From Lepeophtheirus salmonis (taxonomy: Eukaryota; Arthropoda; Copepoda; Siphonostomatoida; Caligidae): a stretch of DNA of 64,000 nt. A program made the position numbers and the translations under genes. This document shows positions 33,239-44,709 of this stretch, one piece after another. A model generated the notes under the pieces. The model saw nothing but the letters and a program-made list of their open reading frames with translations, searched no databases and was not told the DNA's origin. How positions within the stretch are numbered: the first letter of the stretch is position 1; each line of letters opens with the position of its first letter. Where the stretch lies: positions 23,823,886 through 23,887,885 of the forward strand of contig NC_052143.2 in assembly GCF_016086655.4 (NCBI RefSeq), in the 5' to 3' direction.

Positions 33239-35285
33239 TAACCAAAGATGGAGTATTATAATTAATCAAATGATTCGCATTCAAAATATCCTCTTTCTTT
33301 GGCACCACGAAAAATGGAACATCATGATGGTATGGAAGAGGCTGGGAGTGGGGTCTATATCTTTTTTTTTTCTTGTCTGAGGATAGGCCAAGCTCCACAG
33401 TTTTGATAGTTGTATCTGAGTCATACTCTGTGGTATTACCTCCCTCCCTGGACTTTGTTGTAATGATACTCTGGGATCTCACTAAGGGCTTATACCCACA
33501 ATGGTTACAAAATAATTTAATAATGCAGGCCATGGGGGTAGAGACGAGTAGAAGAATAAATAAAATAGTAAGTAGAATAGACGTATGAGATATGTTATGA
33601 AAGAAGTCGTACATTTTGAATTGAAATCCGTTTATACTTCCTGTCAAATTACTATCTATGGTTTTCTTGATATCCAATTTGATCTTTTGTAGGGTTTCAT
33701 ACTTTTCCTGGTCTGCTTGACGGATCTTTCTCTCCAATTTTCGAAGTTCTTCTTCTAGATCATGGATGTTCCGAGCATGGTAGCTATTCTTTACATTAAG
33801 TCGGCTCATTTCAATTCGAGATTCTACATTATTAATTGTAATGGTGGATCCAATGTTTTCAAATCCTGCCAGTCTCAAAAAAGGTGTATGGAGTGTACAA
33901 TTTCCATCCAGGCGAATGCGATGATTTCCCTTGTATACTGTGTAGTAGGAAGTGTTGTTTTTACATTTGATGATGGCTACTACTTCATTCGGAGTGTAGT
34001 GTAGGAAATCCGTGTCTGAGATTTGAACAGCCATTTCCTGATCGTATGGCTCCAGAACACAGAGCTCATTGATTTCCTCTATATTTTCATTTAAAAGTGC
34101 CATGAGGCAATGTTTTTGAGACTTTTTGTAAATGATGGAGTTTTGATAACAAAATAGGATGTCATTATTTGAGGCACATGAGGCTAATTGACTCTCATCC
34201 AATACCTTGTACATTTTTCTATTCTCTGTAATGGCAATGTATCTTTCCTTTGTTCTTACGATTTTATACTGGTCATTGATCTTGAGAGGCACGGGCCAAA
34301 AGCGATAGAGTTGCATGAGACTATCTGGCTTATAAATTGGTACGTGCAAAATTATTTTCAACACAGTTTTATCTCTTTTTGTTATGAAAAATGTATCACA
34401 GTCATTTTGGAAGAGTTGATGAACGTTTGACATACCAACTCCGAATCCCTGCCCATAGGCACGCTTCTGAATTTTGTTCCATACAAGGCTTAGCTTATCA
34501 CCAGGTAAAGCCCTCAGGTGCATTCTTCTTGAATGTGCAGCTTCAACAAGTTCTTCAAGGAGTTGAACATTGTGCTCTAACTTATTACGATGTTCCTGGC
34601 ACATGATGTAATGGCCCATATTCATCATCAAATCATTGCTCTGCTTTCTCAAATCTGCAAAGAGATTGTGTCTTTCTGTCAAGAGAAGATCAAACTCTGT
34701 TGCATTTGCGGAAATAGACTCAATCATCTGTTTGACAGCATCAAAGTTTTTATCAATAATATCGCGATTAATTCGATTTGTTTCTGCAACAACAAGAGCA
34801 GCAGCAGAGCTTCCAAATGCAAGAGTACCTATAGCCATCGTTAGGAATATAAGTCCCGAGATAGCTCTTTTTGATCTGTAGGTATCGTTCAAATCAGCTG
34901 GCGTTGGTAGACTCTTTAGAGCATTTTTACGCCTCACATCTAAGTTTCTCGTCATTTCCAGCATACTTTGAATGTATTTTTGTGAGAAAGTTTGAGTTAA
35001 AGCCTTCTCACTGAGACACTTCATGGCCTCGTTGTATTGTTCATCGATATGTGTCATATCCAGGTCAATATCAACATGCATATAAGAAATATCATTCACG
35101 AGATGCTTTTGCGTTGTGAAGACTGCAATGAGATCCTTTTCCGAGAAAAACCGATGGGATGTGGTGGAAAGTGATTCCTCCTCGTGGTAGGCATGACGAA
35201 TTGCCCCGTCATTCTGAACATTGATTCCAAATGGGATTTCGTTTTGACGAGTTAGTGGAATGTATTTCACTAAGAGGATGAGCAT
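33234..35285 (-). CDS. Envelope fusion glycoprotein-like gene (errantivirus/baculovirus F type), intact
   Basis: An unbroken frame of 683 codons from ATG at 35285, by far the longest in the nuclear part. The layout is that of an F-type (class I-like) viral envelope protein: a short hydrophobic start (MLILLVKYIPL), a surface-like part, a furin-type site RSKR at about residues 137-140, then a glycine/alanine-rich hydrophobic stretch (141-168) like a fusion peptide. A helical region follows at 170-260 with LLEELVEAAHSRRMHLRALP, which resembles the conserved LLxALxxARxGRLHPxLL stretch of Baculo_F proteins. Then come a cysteine-bearing domain (Cys 296-463), a coiled coil (about 505-543), one membrane anchor (about 568-592) and a tail of some 90 residues. 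At least six N-glycosylation sites lie before the anchor. No gag or pol is seen within several kb. It may be an endogenous or captured envelope gene; function unproven. Confidence 0.8.
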   Translation of the reverse strand: MLILLVKYIPLTRQNEIPFGINVQNDGAIRHAYHEEESLSTTSHRFFSEKDLIAVFTTQKHLVNDISYMHVDIDLDMTHIDEQYNEAMKCLSEKALTQTFSQKYIQSMLEMTRNLDVRRKNALKSLPTPADLNDTYRSKRAISGLIFLTMAIGTLAFGSSAAALVVAETNRINRDIIDKNFDAVKQMIESISANATEFDLLLTERHNLFADLRKQSNDLMMNMGHYIMCQEHRNKLEHNVQLLEELVEAAHSRRMHLRALPGDKLSLVWNKIQKRAYGQGFGVGMSNVHQLFQNDCDTFFITKRDKTVLKIILHVPIYKPDSLMQLYRFWPVPLKINDQYKIVRTKERYIAITENRKMYKVLDESQLASCASNNDILFCYQNSIIYKKSQKHCLMALLNENIEEINELCVLEPYDQEMAVQISDTDFLHYTPNEVVAIIKCKNNTSYYTVYKGNHRIRLDGNCTLHTPFLRLAGFENIGSTITINNVESRIEMSRLNVKNSYHARNIHDLEEELRKLERKIRQADQEKYETLQKIKLDIKKTIDSNLTGSINGFQFKMYDFFHNISHTSILLTILFILLLVSTPMACIIKLFCNHCGYKPLVRSQSIITTKSREGGNTTEYDSDTTIKTVELGLSSDKKKKRYRPHSQPLPYHHDVPFFVVPKKEDILNANHLINYNTPSLVK

Positions 35286-35302
35286 CTGCAAAGAGTTAAA
35301 AA
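35286..35302 (-). promoter_or_regulatory. Splice acceptor directly before the envelope ATG
   Basis: On the minus strand the bases before the ATG read TTTTTAACTCTTTGCAG, a pyrimidine-rich tract ending in CAG. The open frame could be extended only two codons upstream. Errantivirus envelope genes are made from a spliced mRNA, so a coding or leader exon further right is plausible. I could not identify the matching donor. Confidence 0.5.
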
Positions 35303-38300
35303 ATAATTGTTAGAATTACACCATTTAAGTATAAACTGCTTCAATATTACAAGATAATAAAACTGATCCTCAGCCATATTTTCAAAATATGTTCTTCACT
35401 CTCTGGGCTTTTTGAAAAGAATGACTTTAATGCCTATATTACAACCATGACGTTTCTACGCAGTCGAAACTATTGGTACTTTTGTATTAGTCATAATATA
35501 CCATTTTCTCTTTTGCCTCTTCTTTCATCCAAATACTTACATAAACATATATAAGTCAAATGGGTTTTTCCCGAGGAAAAAAACCCAGTAAAAATATTTA
35601 TTGGTTCAACATAAAGTTGTATATTAGGATGACTAATTACATCCAACATTTTTGGATGTAATTTATAATCATACAAAGAAATGTAGTTGAAAAAGTAATT
35701 ATAAAATGGCAAATGAGTTACATTTTACACATACACATTTACATCTCTTCATCAATATTTTGCTTAAACATCGTTTTAGGATTTGCCCATCATGCTAAAA
35801 AAAAATGAAAATCCAGGAAATACAAAAATATTTATGCAAGGTTTTTTAATAAAATTTACTTTATGTTAACTCATTTCTTCCTTGTTCTTTTTGTGAAAGC
35901 CTTTACATACAAATGCGTCATTGTGAAAAGAGGGCAAGTCTATTGCGTTATCAAAACATGATATTGAAAAGAATGACTCAAGCTCCCTATGTGTCATGTA
36001 CACAAAATAAGACCATCGTGATTTGTAGACAAACAAGCTTAAAATCTACTGATTTTAATTAAACATATCAAAAATGCTTGCAAATGGCATGAGTTACTAC
36101 AGATGGTTTTTTGTTTCATTAAAATACCATGAAAATACTCTCAGATGGTAATTAAAAGAGGCTGACAAATATTTGATATAATCAATCTGTTGTGATTGTA
36201 TAAAAAAGACAATGGCTTGAAATTGACATAAATTTTACTTTTTATCATACCAATAGTTAAGAAAATAAGAAAATTAAATGCAGGGCACTTTTTTTAAATT
36301 TTATGCTGTTAAATTACTTCGAATTTAACCTGAATGTACTATACAAATAATATATACTTCAGAGTGAAAAAAAAACTCATTGAAATATTAAATTTATAAA
36401 ATAAAACCATATTACTACAATAGGATCAATGCGTTGGTTCTAAATTAAATCTGTACAAAACATCAAAATTTTATGACCATTTTCATTTGCTATTAATATT
36501 TTATATTTTTCAGCAAACTTATCCTTGAGATTCCTGAAAAAGCTAGTTGTTTTATAAATGATAAGTATTTTTGATTTTTTCCAAATTCAGTTCATTCAAA
36601 TTTCTGGGAAATTTTGAGCTATTCTGGGAATTTTCTTTTAGCCAAAATTCCTTCAAATGCATTTACAAATTATACATTTGAACAAAATAATGATAATTTA
36701 TGGTGTAAATGTCAACATACATGGAGGCTGAACAATATAAATAACATTATCGATTAAGTTTCAATCAAATGCGCAACTAAATGGCGACTAAACAGTTTAA
36801 AATATATTATAAATGAAGGATTTATAAATAATATTGAAAAAAAGAATAAAAATCCTCAAAACCTGGGAAAAAAGAGAAGTTTTGTTAGAAATGTTTTATT
36901 GAAAAGGAAAATAAAGTCAGATTTAATTAATTTTACTTGTTTCTTTTTAATGAAGTGAGATTTAAGAAAGTCAAGTGCATCGATTGATTTTCCACTCAAT
37001 CTGTTTCCACAGAAGTGGGTTGAATCGTTACTTTGCAAATATTTATAGTGAACTTTATTATAATAAAAAAAAATCGCCGAGAAGACAGGTCCCGCTACAT
37101 TTTTCTGATATGAAGTTATACATACACTCTTGTAATCCTGGAATATCGGCATTAACACTAGTAAGATCTTAAAATTGTCGAGTCATTACAATGAAAGAGT
37201 GACGAAACATCTAAGTGGAATTTAGCTACTTTTTTATCCACTCCCGTTTTTTTTTTAAGAATCATCCAAAATCTTAAAAATAACTCAATAACAGCAAATT
37301 TGAAAATAGAAAATTTATAATAAAAATTCAAAATTATACTCTTCAGTATAATTTTGAAGTATTTATATTGATATATATTATAATCAACATTATCAATGGA
37401 GCTTGAATTTTTAATACATGAATCGACTTAAATTTTAACTTTATTCAGATGTATGCAAAGATGAAAAAGGTGACTAATTGTAATGACTAAGTACTAGTGA
37501 GTCATACATGGTTGACAGTTGTTTCACTCAAGTCATTAAATGTCTTAAAGACTATCATTTTATGAAGCCTGGATAGTTTCTTTCTGAACTTATCAAATTT
37601 TTGTATATGTTAACCCCCTTGAAGAGTTAAATAAAAGCAATTGCATGACTCCTCATAGCAATTTCGACATTATTTAAATTAAAAACATTCTTTCTAACAT
37701 CAATAAGACCAATTAAAAACAGAAATGCATCCTTACTGAGCTTCCATATAAGAAAAGGAGTCAATACAGCAGATCAATATTTGTAAGCATGTTATTACTC
37801 CAAAATTTGTTTCATATTACATTGACTTATGTACCTAAAAGTGTTTATGGTCATAGAATTATGATATCTTTAAATTTCAAGTTAAAGCCTAAGATCACAA
37901 GACTGCAGACTATTGAAATTTAAACATCAAACCTGAGACCAGGTTTAATTCTTCAAAGTTTTGCTGTTGCTGATTATATATTTTTTAATTTCCGCCAACA
38001 TCCCAGAGTACATTTTCATTATTTCGCTCACGTAAACTTTGATTTATTCTCCTTTTTTTCCATCACCACACCTCTACATAATATATATTTACACTTCTTC
38101 TTAATATTTGTTTCCCATCCTCTCCCAAAGGACGTTCATTTTGATTTAATTTGTTCTCATTTGTCTTTAAGATTTTTCGACCTTCAATTGTCACTGATCG
38201 TCTTCTTTTGCATTTCAGTTTCATTCAAAATACGATTATCCATATTTTGGGGGTCATCTAAGCTGCATCCCACTTTCCCTAACTCTTCTTGACGTGTCCC

Positions 38301-40830
38301 TCTCTCAGTCATCACTCCCTCTTCCACTCCCCCAATCCCGAGCGTTAGACCCAATTCTGACCTAAAATATTTTTCAAAATCTGTATATGTAGTTTTATTA
38401 CTTACTTGCCACTTTGATTTGGTATGCCTAGCTCAAGACACCTAAAGCATTGCACTAGCTGCATATAAGATATTATTTCAACTTTTACCCCTCTAACAGG
38501 TAGAAATGTTCTTTTGGAGCTTCAACTTCAGTCTCAGTTTACTGAACATTATTTTACTCAAAATACTAGAACATTAAACATTCTCATCAGTTTCAGGTGT
38601 CAAATTGTATGGCACATCCTCTATATCGCATATTATTTCGCCAAATTCTGCAATAATCTCTTTTACACAAGGAAAATTAACCTCTGGACCGTCTTAATCA
38701 ATCCCTTCAATCGGATTTTGGGATTTATTAAGATTTTCCATTTTTCTAATTTTAAAAAAGATTCCACTTTCTATCTGTAAACATATACTAAATATTCGGC
38801 TCTAATTTTACCTTAGTTGACTCTTTGCAAGTAATCTTTACTAAGTTACTCAAATATTCTTTTTAATTCAAAGTTCCTTTTATATGTACAAAGCGATTAC
38901 GTAAATGAATATACATAATAAACATTATAGTTTAAAATTATTGCAAATATACCTAAGAACTTTAAAAAATTTCAATCCAAGAGGCCAGTTGAAAAAATAA
39001 AAACAAAAAATAGCCTATTTCATGCAAGCAGTGTATTCTAGTGGGGGAAGTTAATTGTCATTGATTTAAAACTTTAAAAAAATCAAGCACATCAATAATA
39101 ATAATAAACTTCATTAATTAACTACATCCATAATTGTTACTATATAAAAATGATTAAATAAACACTAGCAATCAAGAGTCCCAGTAAGAAATTCTGAACT
39201 TCTGAGGATTGGCTTTATTAGCTTCTTATGTTGGATTGATACCGATGGAAATAATTTCATTTCTTTTGCCACCGGGATACAGGACGTATAATAAGCATTG
39301 GGGATCTTCAAGGAAAGGGTGGTATATCTAGCAGCGGATATCATAAAAATTGCTCTAAGTTCGTGAGGGTATATTGGCTCATAGGATCTCAAGTATTCCT
39401 TTTTTAGGTTTTAATTATGGACGGAATTCTTTTATATACTCATTTTCAGAGTATTTAAATATTAAGTAAATTTTCCGCAGATAAAATCGATGCGAATATT
39501 GCGACTACTTCAAATATGTCTTATTATTTTAATGGAATATGACTCTTCATTATTTTGATCATGATATACACCACGCGTATCAATCCCAGGTGCGTTTTCA
39601 TTTAAAGATTTTGTATTTCCTTCTTTGCCTTCCTACATACACACATACTTATCCACATACATGCAAATACGGTGTGTTTTTAGCTGCCCCGCTAATTTAT
39701 AATTGGTAGTATGAAGAACAAATTTTATCTTCCTTAGCAATTGTCATTATTATTTAATTTGTGAGGAGTGAACATCCTTTACTAAATAGATTCAATCATA
39801 TTCAAAACCAGTTTGAACGTTCGTGTGTGCTTATAAAAGACCCTGAGGATTTGTTACAGAATTAGAATTGTAAGTCCTTCTTGGACTCAGAGTAGAATTT
39901 GGGATCGTCATTGGAGTAATTCCAGAAAATATTCTTGCTTATATCCTTTTTTCTTCCTCTTTTGTCACAGCTCATTGTAGCTGATCTAATAAAACGTCAT
40001 GAGTATTATTCTTTCTCTCGTCAAAAACATTCTTCAAATTGTCAGGGTTAACATGTTAATTTTTGGTTTCTTTTTTTTAACATGCCCACTCCACACTGGA
40101 TTTTCACCTTTGTATATGCTGATGGTGTTTCACTTATATGTATTTTTGGGTCTGTCAAAAAAGACAGCAGTCCTATCCGTCTGGTCCTAATACACTTTGT
40201 CAGTCATGGTTTTATGGAAATATAACAGCTGAAATGAAGTAATTACATGAAACACAAAAATAAAATAGAAAGAAAAAGTATAACGTATGTGCATAATTGT
40301 AAGCCATACCCAAGGGTGGATGGAAAGGGAATGCTGGCGTTATCTTGCTACCAAAAATGTAGAGTTTATTTTGTTTCAGCTTTCGATGTTCTGCTTCTTT
40401 TGCTTTTATTAGTAGTTTGAATGTTGATTGGTTGAATAAATCTGTTTTGGCTTTGAAAAATTACCAAAAATAGATTTGTAATAATGTTTGTATGGAAGAT
40501 TCTGTTTTTGAGTTTCTTTTCGGAGGAAAAGTTACGTTATTCAATAAAAGCAACTTATAAATAGCTTAAAAATTTAGCGATAATATCATTGGCGGACCAA
40601 GTACAATATTATGCACTAGTTCCAATGCCAATTTGGAATAGTATTACTTCATATGAATTATTAGTTTGATGTCACTTTCCGTATACAGAAAATTTTATTA
40701 CATTGTTGCCCCAATTACACAAAAGATTATATCTTTAGTTGTTTTATTTATTTTACATTTTTTCCAATTAATGTTCCATGTAATGCTTGAATAAATATAT
40801 AAATAGGGAAAAATTATTATCCAGGGACCT
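35303..40830. other. No gene seen over 5.5 kb
   Basis: AT-rich sequence. It holds many A and T runs and a slightly G/C-richer pyrimidine-rich part near 38030-38360 (CCTCTCCC, CACTCCCC words). No reverse transcriptase, integrase, transposase or host domain could be read, which matters for the envelope-like gene beside it. Confidence 0.4.
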
Positions 40831-40849
40831 ATATATATATATATATATA
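40831..40849. repeat. (AT)n microsatellite
   Basis: Nineteen bases of alternating A and T after CCAGGGACCT. Short and simple. Confidence 0.8.
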
Positions 40850-43800
40850 ATGCATTATACAATATACACCCTAATGTACGATGGTTTAATCACAATTCTG
40901 TATGGAGTAGAGATGGATGCTTGCAAATGAAAGCTCCTTTCACCCCTGGAACAGTAAAATAAAATTAAGTAGAAATCAATTAACCATTTGCTTAAGAAAC
41001 AAGAGATGTGTACATGTAAATGTACTATAATATGTAGTAATTAGTAATATGCAACCAATTACAATGATGGTAATTAACTCTAAAAGATATTATTTTTGAG
41101 TATTATTCTTCATGTTCAAATTCATAAAAGAGCCCGGGGAATATTTTACCATTCAAGCCAACATTTGTATCCTTTAATATGTATACTTTCTCATTAAACA
41201 GTTATTCAATTAGTGAACATAAAAAATATTTCGTTCGTTTTGTGGTATCAATAATTGCATATCATAAAGAGTTTTTTATCCATCATTTGTTAATTTATTT
41301 TGTTGAACGCTTTAATTATAAGGAATTTAGTTTCATTTCTAAAACATGAGTCCTAAAAGCTCAAAATATAGAATTATAAAAAATTCAAGTAATAATTCAA
41401 AAAGTGGTAGAAAAATCCATTATAACAGCAAAAGTGTTTTTATATATGAGGGAAAACAAGGTGTGACGAATAAATGGAAGCGGCCACATATTTCTGAAGT
41501 CCCTTTTGGAATTTATCTCTCGTCCACTTTTGGGGCATAGATAATTTTTAATAGATAGCCGATCTCTCAAGTCTCACGCATTTTCAACCAATCTATGGAT
41601 CTCAGACCACAAATTAAATTTCTACGGTTATTTATTATCTAATCAAATGGTTTAAATTTACTGATTTAGAAACACAAAGTTTCCATTATAAAGTCTTGAA
41701 ACCAACCTACAGTCTAATATTTTTTCGTACGGCAATATCACATTTTTTTTTGTATTCATCGTCATCGTAAATTCATCAGAATTTATTTAAAAACTTGAAG
41801 TAGTTTGAATAAAAATCTCATTACAAATGGAATTCAAAACTTAAGAGTCCTGATATTGGATTTAGCTAGGGAATTATCAACGCTATCTTGAAGTGGGTTT
41901 CATACATTGCAGACATTCAATCAGTCACATCCCAGAGGGTGTGACTGATATTTGTTATATTTTATTTCCATAGTTTTTACGACTGCCTCAGGATTATGGG
42001 CACTCATTAAATGGGCGGAAGGAAATTATTTCTTATTGTCACAAAATGAACATTTTGGATCTTCAGTAGTCATCTTGGACAAATTAAATAGTAAAGAAGA
42101 CCTTGTTCACCGATATTTCAGCCATTTGCTTTCTTTATACCGTATAATAATCATGAATGAGTCTACGGTTTAACTCTTAAGCCTTTTCAATATCATATAA
42201 TGAAACTACAATAAAAATATTTTAGTAACCGAATTTGGGCTCTTTTCAACTATATATACAATCTATAGTGATTAAATAATAATAACAACAATTACAAACA
42301 AATCTAAATAATATAAATTTTACAACCTCTATTTTATTTCTACCACGTGGTCCCCGATGTTTACTACTCTTCTTTTATCTAGATAATATTCTGGGACTAT
42401 TAAGAGGGGGACTAACTACTTCTTTTTGACTTAGAAAACCAATAGACTCTAGTAGGTACGACTTTGAATTACATTACACAGCATTAAGCAGAAGGAGGGA
42501 GATGGGAGAAGCGAGGAGTTGAAACTGCGTGGAAATACATTTATTTCATTGTCACTTGGATGGATCTATCCCTACGTAGCAATCGGATATATAGATCTGT
42601 ATCCATCCATCCTACCCATGGCTAGGATTTCGACTCTTAAGAGGAGAGCCCTTCAACAAGTACTTCACTCGGTTGATCTCGTCTCCTATAATGCAAAGAA
42701 CATGGATTATACAAGTGCCTCTTCATGTGAAGTTTGTGATAATGACTTCTGATCTCGTTAATTATTGTCCCTATAAATAAATTCCACTAGATCTTCTACG
42801 GAATCATCGTATAATTCTACATATAAGAACTAGGGAGTTCTATAAAATGACAAAAAGACCCAGTTAGGAATATTCTCGAACTCCTTCTTTGAAATTCTTG
42901 AAAGTCAACTCTGCTTCGTCTCCTACTCTAAGAAAACTATTTTATAATTAGATTTATTCAGTGCACTTGATGTATTGTATATAATGCAGAAACCACTCAT
43001 CGCAATCAGATTTATATCAATTTCATTTATAAGTTGGATTTTTTGTTATACGATCTATACAGATAATTATACAACCGGGGCACTTGAATCTCACGCCTGA
43101 TTTCTTTATTACTACTGAGTATCTTTTGTCATTGGAAAACAAGTGAAAGATGATTCTAGATTTGAAAGATAGATTGCTTCTCTTTTCTCGATATTTTGTT
43201 CTACAAAGCATATTCTATTCGGATATTAAAATATAAATAGGAAGAAATAATTCCCGAATGAATTACCCAGTGAGGAACAAAGAATTATCATTTCTTATCC
43301 ATAGCTCCTTCGTTAAAAATTCTTAGAGCCTGTTGCTTCCAAAATCGACTTTTTTTCGTCTCTTATTCTGAGAAAAATATTTCATTGCTAAGAATTCTTC
43401 AGTTTCCTTGATGTATATAAGGTAGAAATCCCTTGCAAAAAAGTAAAAGTCAATCTTAGACTCTAAATGCAAATGCAGCCTTTTTTCTCGTTTCTTTTGT
43501 TTGCAATGCATGTTATATTTTTCTGTTATCTGCATCAATAATTTTTGTGAATTGTTGAGAGAAAAGTGATTATATGATAACAACTTATAACTGAATTCTT
43601 AACTTCTGTAGACTTATATGAAATATAAGTGCAATTTCGAAACTTAGTAAGTCTTAATCATCCTCTAAAAACTTAATTGCTTATCACCATATTGGATTTT
43701 TTGATTTAAGATCTCCACACTAATAAAGATTATAAATAAATGTTTCCCATAAAAGTTTTTCTTTAATTTATTCCTATATATTTTATGAAAGTGTATTATT

Positions 43801-44700
43801 ATTTTAAAATCTGAATAAAACTCTTTCTTGTTGAGTAAATCCTTTACATATTAAACGAAACAAAATAAAAGTTCAAGATTTAGAAGATAACTTAAGTAAT
43901 TTTTCTGGAACCTGTACCATGAGAGTTCGACCTTTTTTTTAACCGAGTGTATTGCTACTATTAGCCTCATTTATGAGATTTTTGCTAGATATAACAAAAT
44001 ATTTTAATCCAACATGAGCAATATAATTAGAAAAATGATGCTAAAACAATAATTCATAGTATATGAATCATAATTATGCTCTAAAAAATTACAAAAGTTA
44101 TTTTAAAACAAAAATACATAACCCTAATCATCAACGAAGGGTATTTATATTTCTTATTTTTGGATCGAGGTTACATTAATCCTAAACATAATTGATATGC
44201 ATAGTTTTTGTTTACTTTTTATTTTAACCGACTTGTCTCCTCTTTCCTTTTTAGACTTTTTAGTCCCAGTTAATCTTATACATGTAAATTATAAATACCA
44301 AACGGAACAATTCTATTATTTATCGTATATATAATTAATGGTAATAAAATTTAAATAACAATTTTTACCTAAAATAGGTATTTTTTTAAATAGAATTTTC
44401 AATCAATGCCAGGATGAAAAATACAATTGGACTTCTACTATTATGTAATTTTATCAAAATATTAATAAAATTTAATTTAATAATTATTGAAACTCAAAAT
44501 AATATCCTTTTATGTATTTTGATAAATCAATGTATTTTTATACTAGGTTTAAGAATCAATTATTTTCTTTTTACATTAATACAGGAATAAATGATTTATT
44601 AATATCTATTTATTAGCTTCTTCTTTTGGGGAAAAAAGGTATGTCAAAAGAAAGTCATCATTTTTTTGTAAAACTTAAAACTAAAAGATTAAAAAATAAA
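40850..44700. other. No gene supported; weak repeat at 42.9-43.5 kb
   Basis: Two stretches at about 42880-43200 and 43300-43520 share words (CGTCTC(C/T)TA(C/T)TCT(A/G)AGAAAA, CTTGATGTAT, TTCTCG, CAAAGCAT/CAATGCAT) in the same order about 440 bases apart, so they look like an old duplication. A frame at about 41980-42173 follows an AG acceptor (TTTATTTCCATAG) and could be an exon of 65 codons, but its peptide is unknown to me and I do not list it as a gene. Confidence 0.35.
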
Positions 44701-44709
44701 GATCTCCAA

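Noticed and set aside
33373..34881. Several plus-strand open frames inside the envelope gene
   Set aside because: They lie antisense to a long, well-ordered coding frame and have no family features.
33131..35302. Full LTR provirus around the envelope gene
   Set aside because: No direct repeat pair, primer binding site, gag or pol could be found on either side.
41952..42173. Possible exon after an AG acceptor
   Set aside because: Only a generic acceptor and a 65-codon frame support it; the peptide is not recognised and no donor or neighbouring exon was found.
42519..42752. 77-codon plus-strand open frame
   Set aside because: No motif, no splice or start context, and length within chance expectation for the window.
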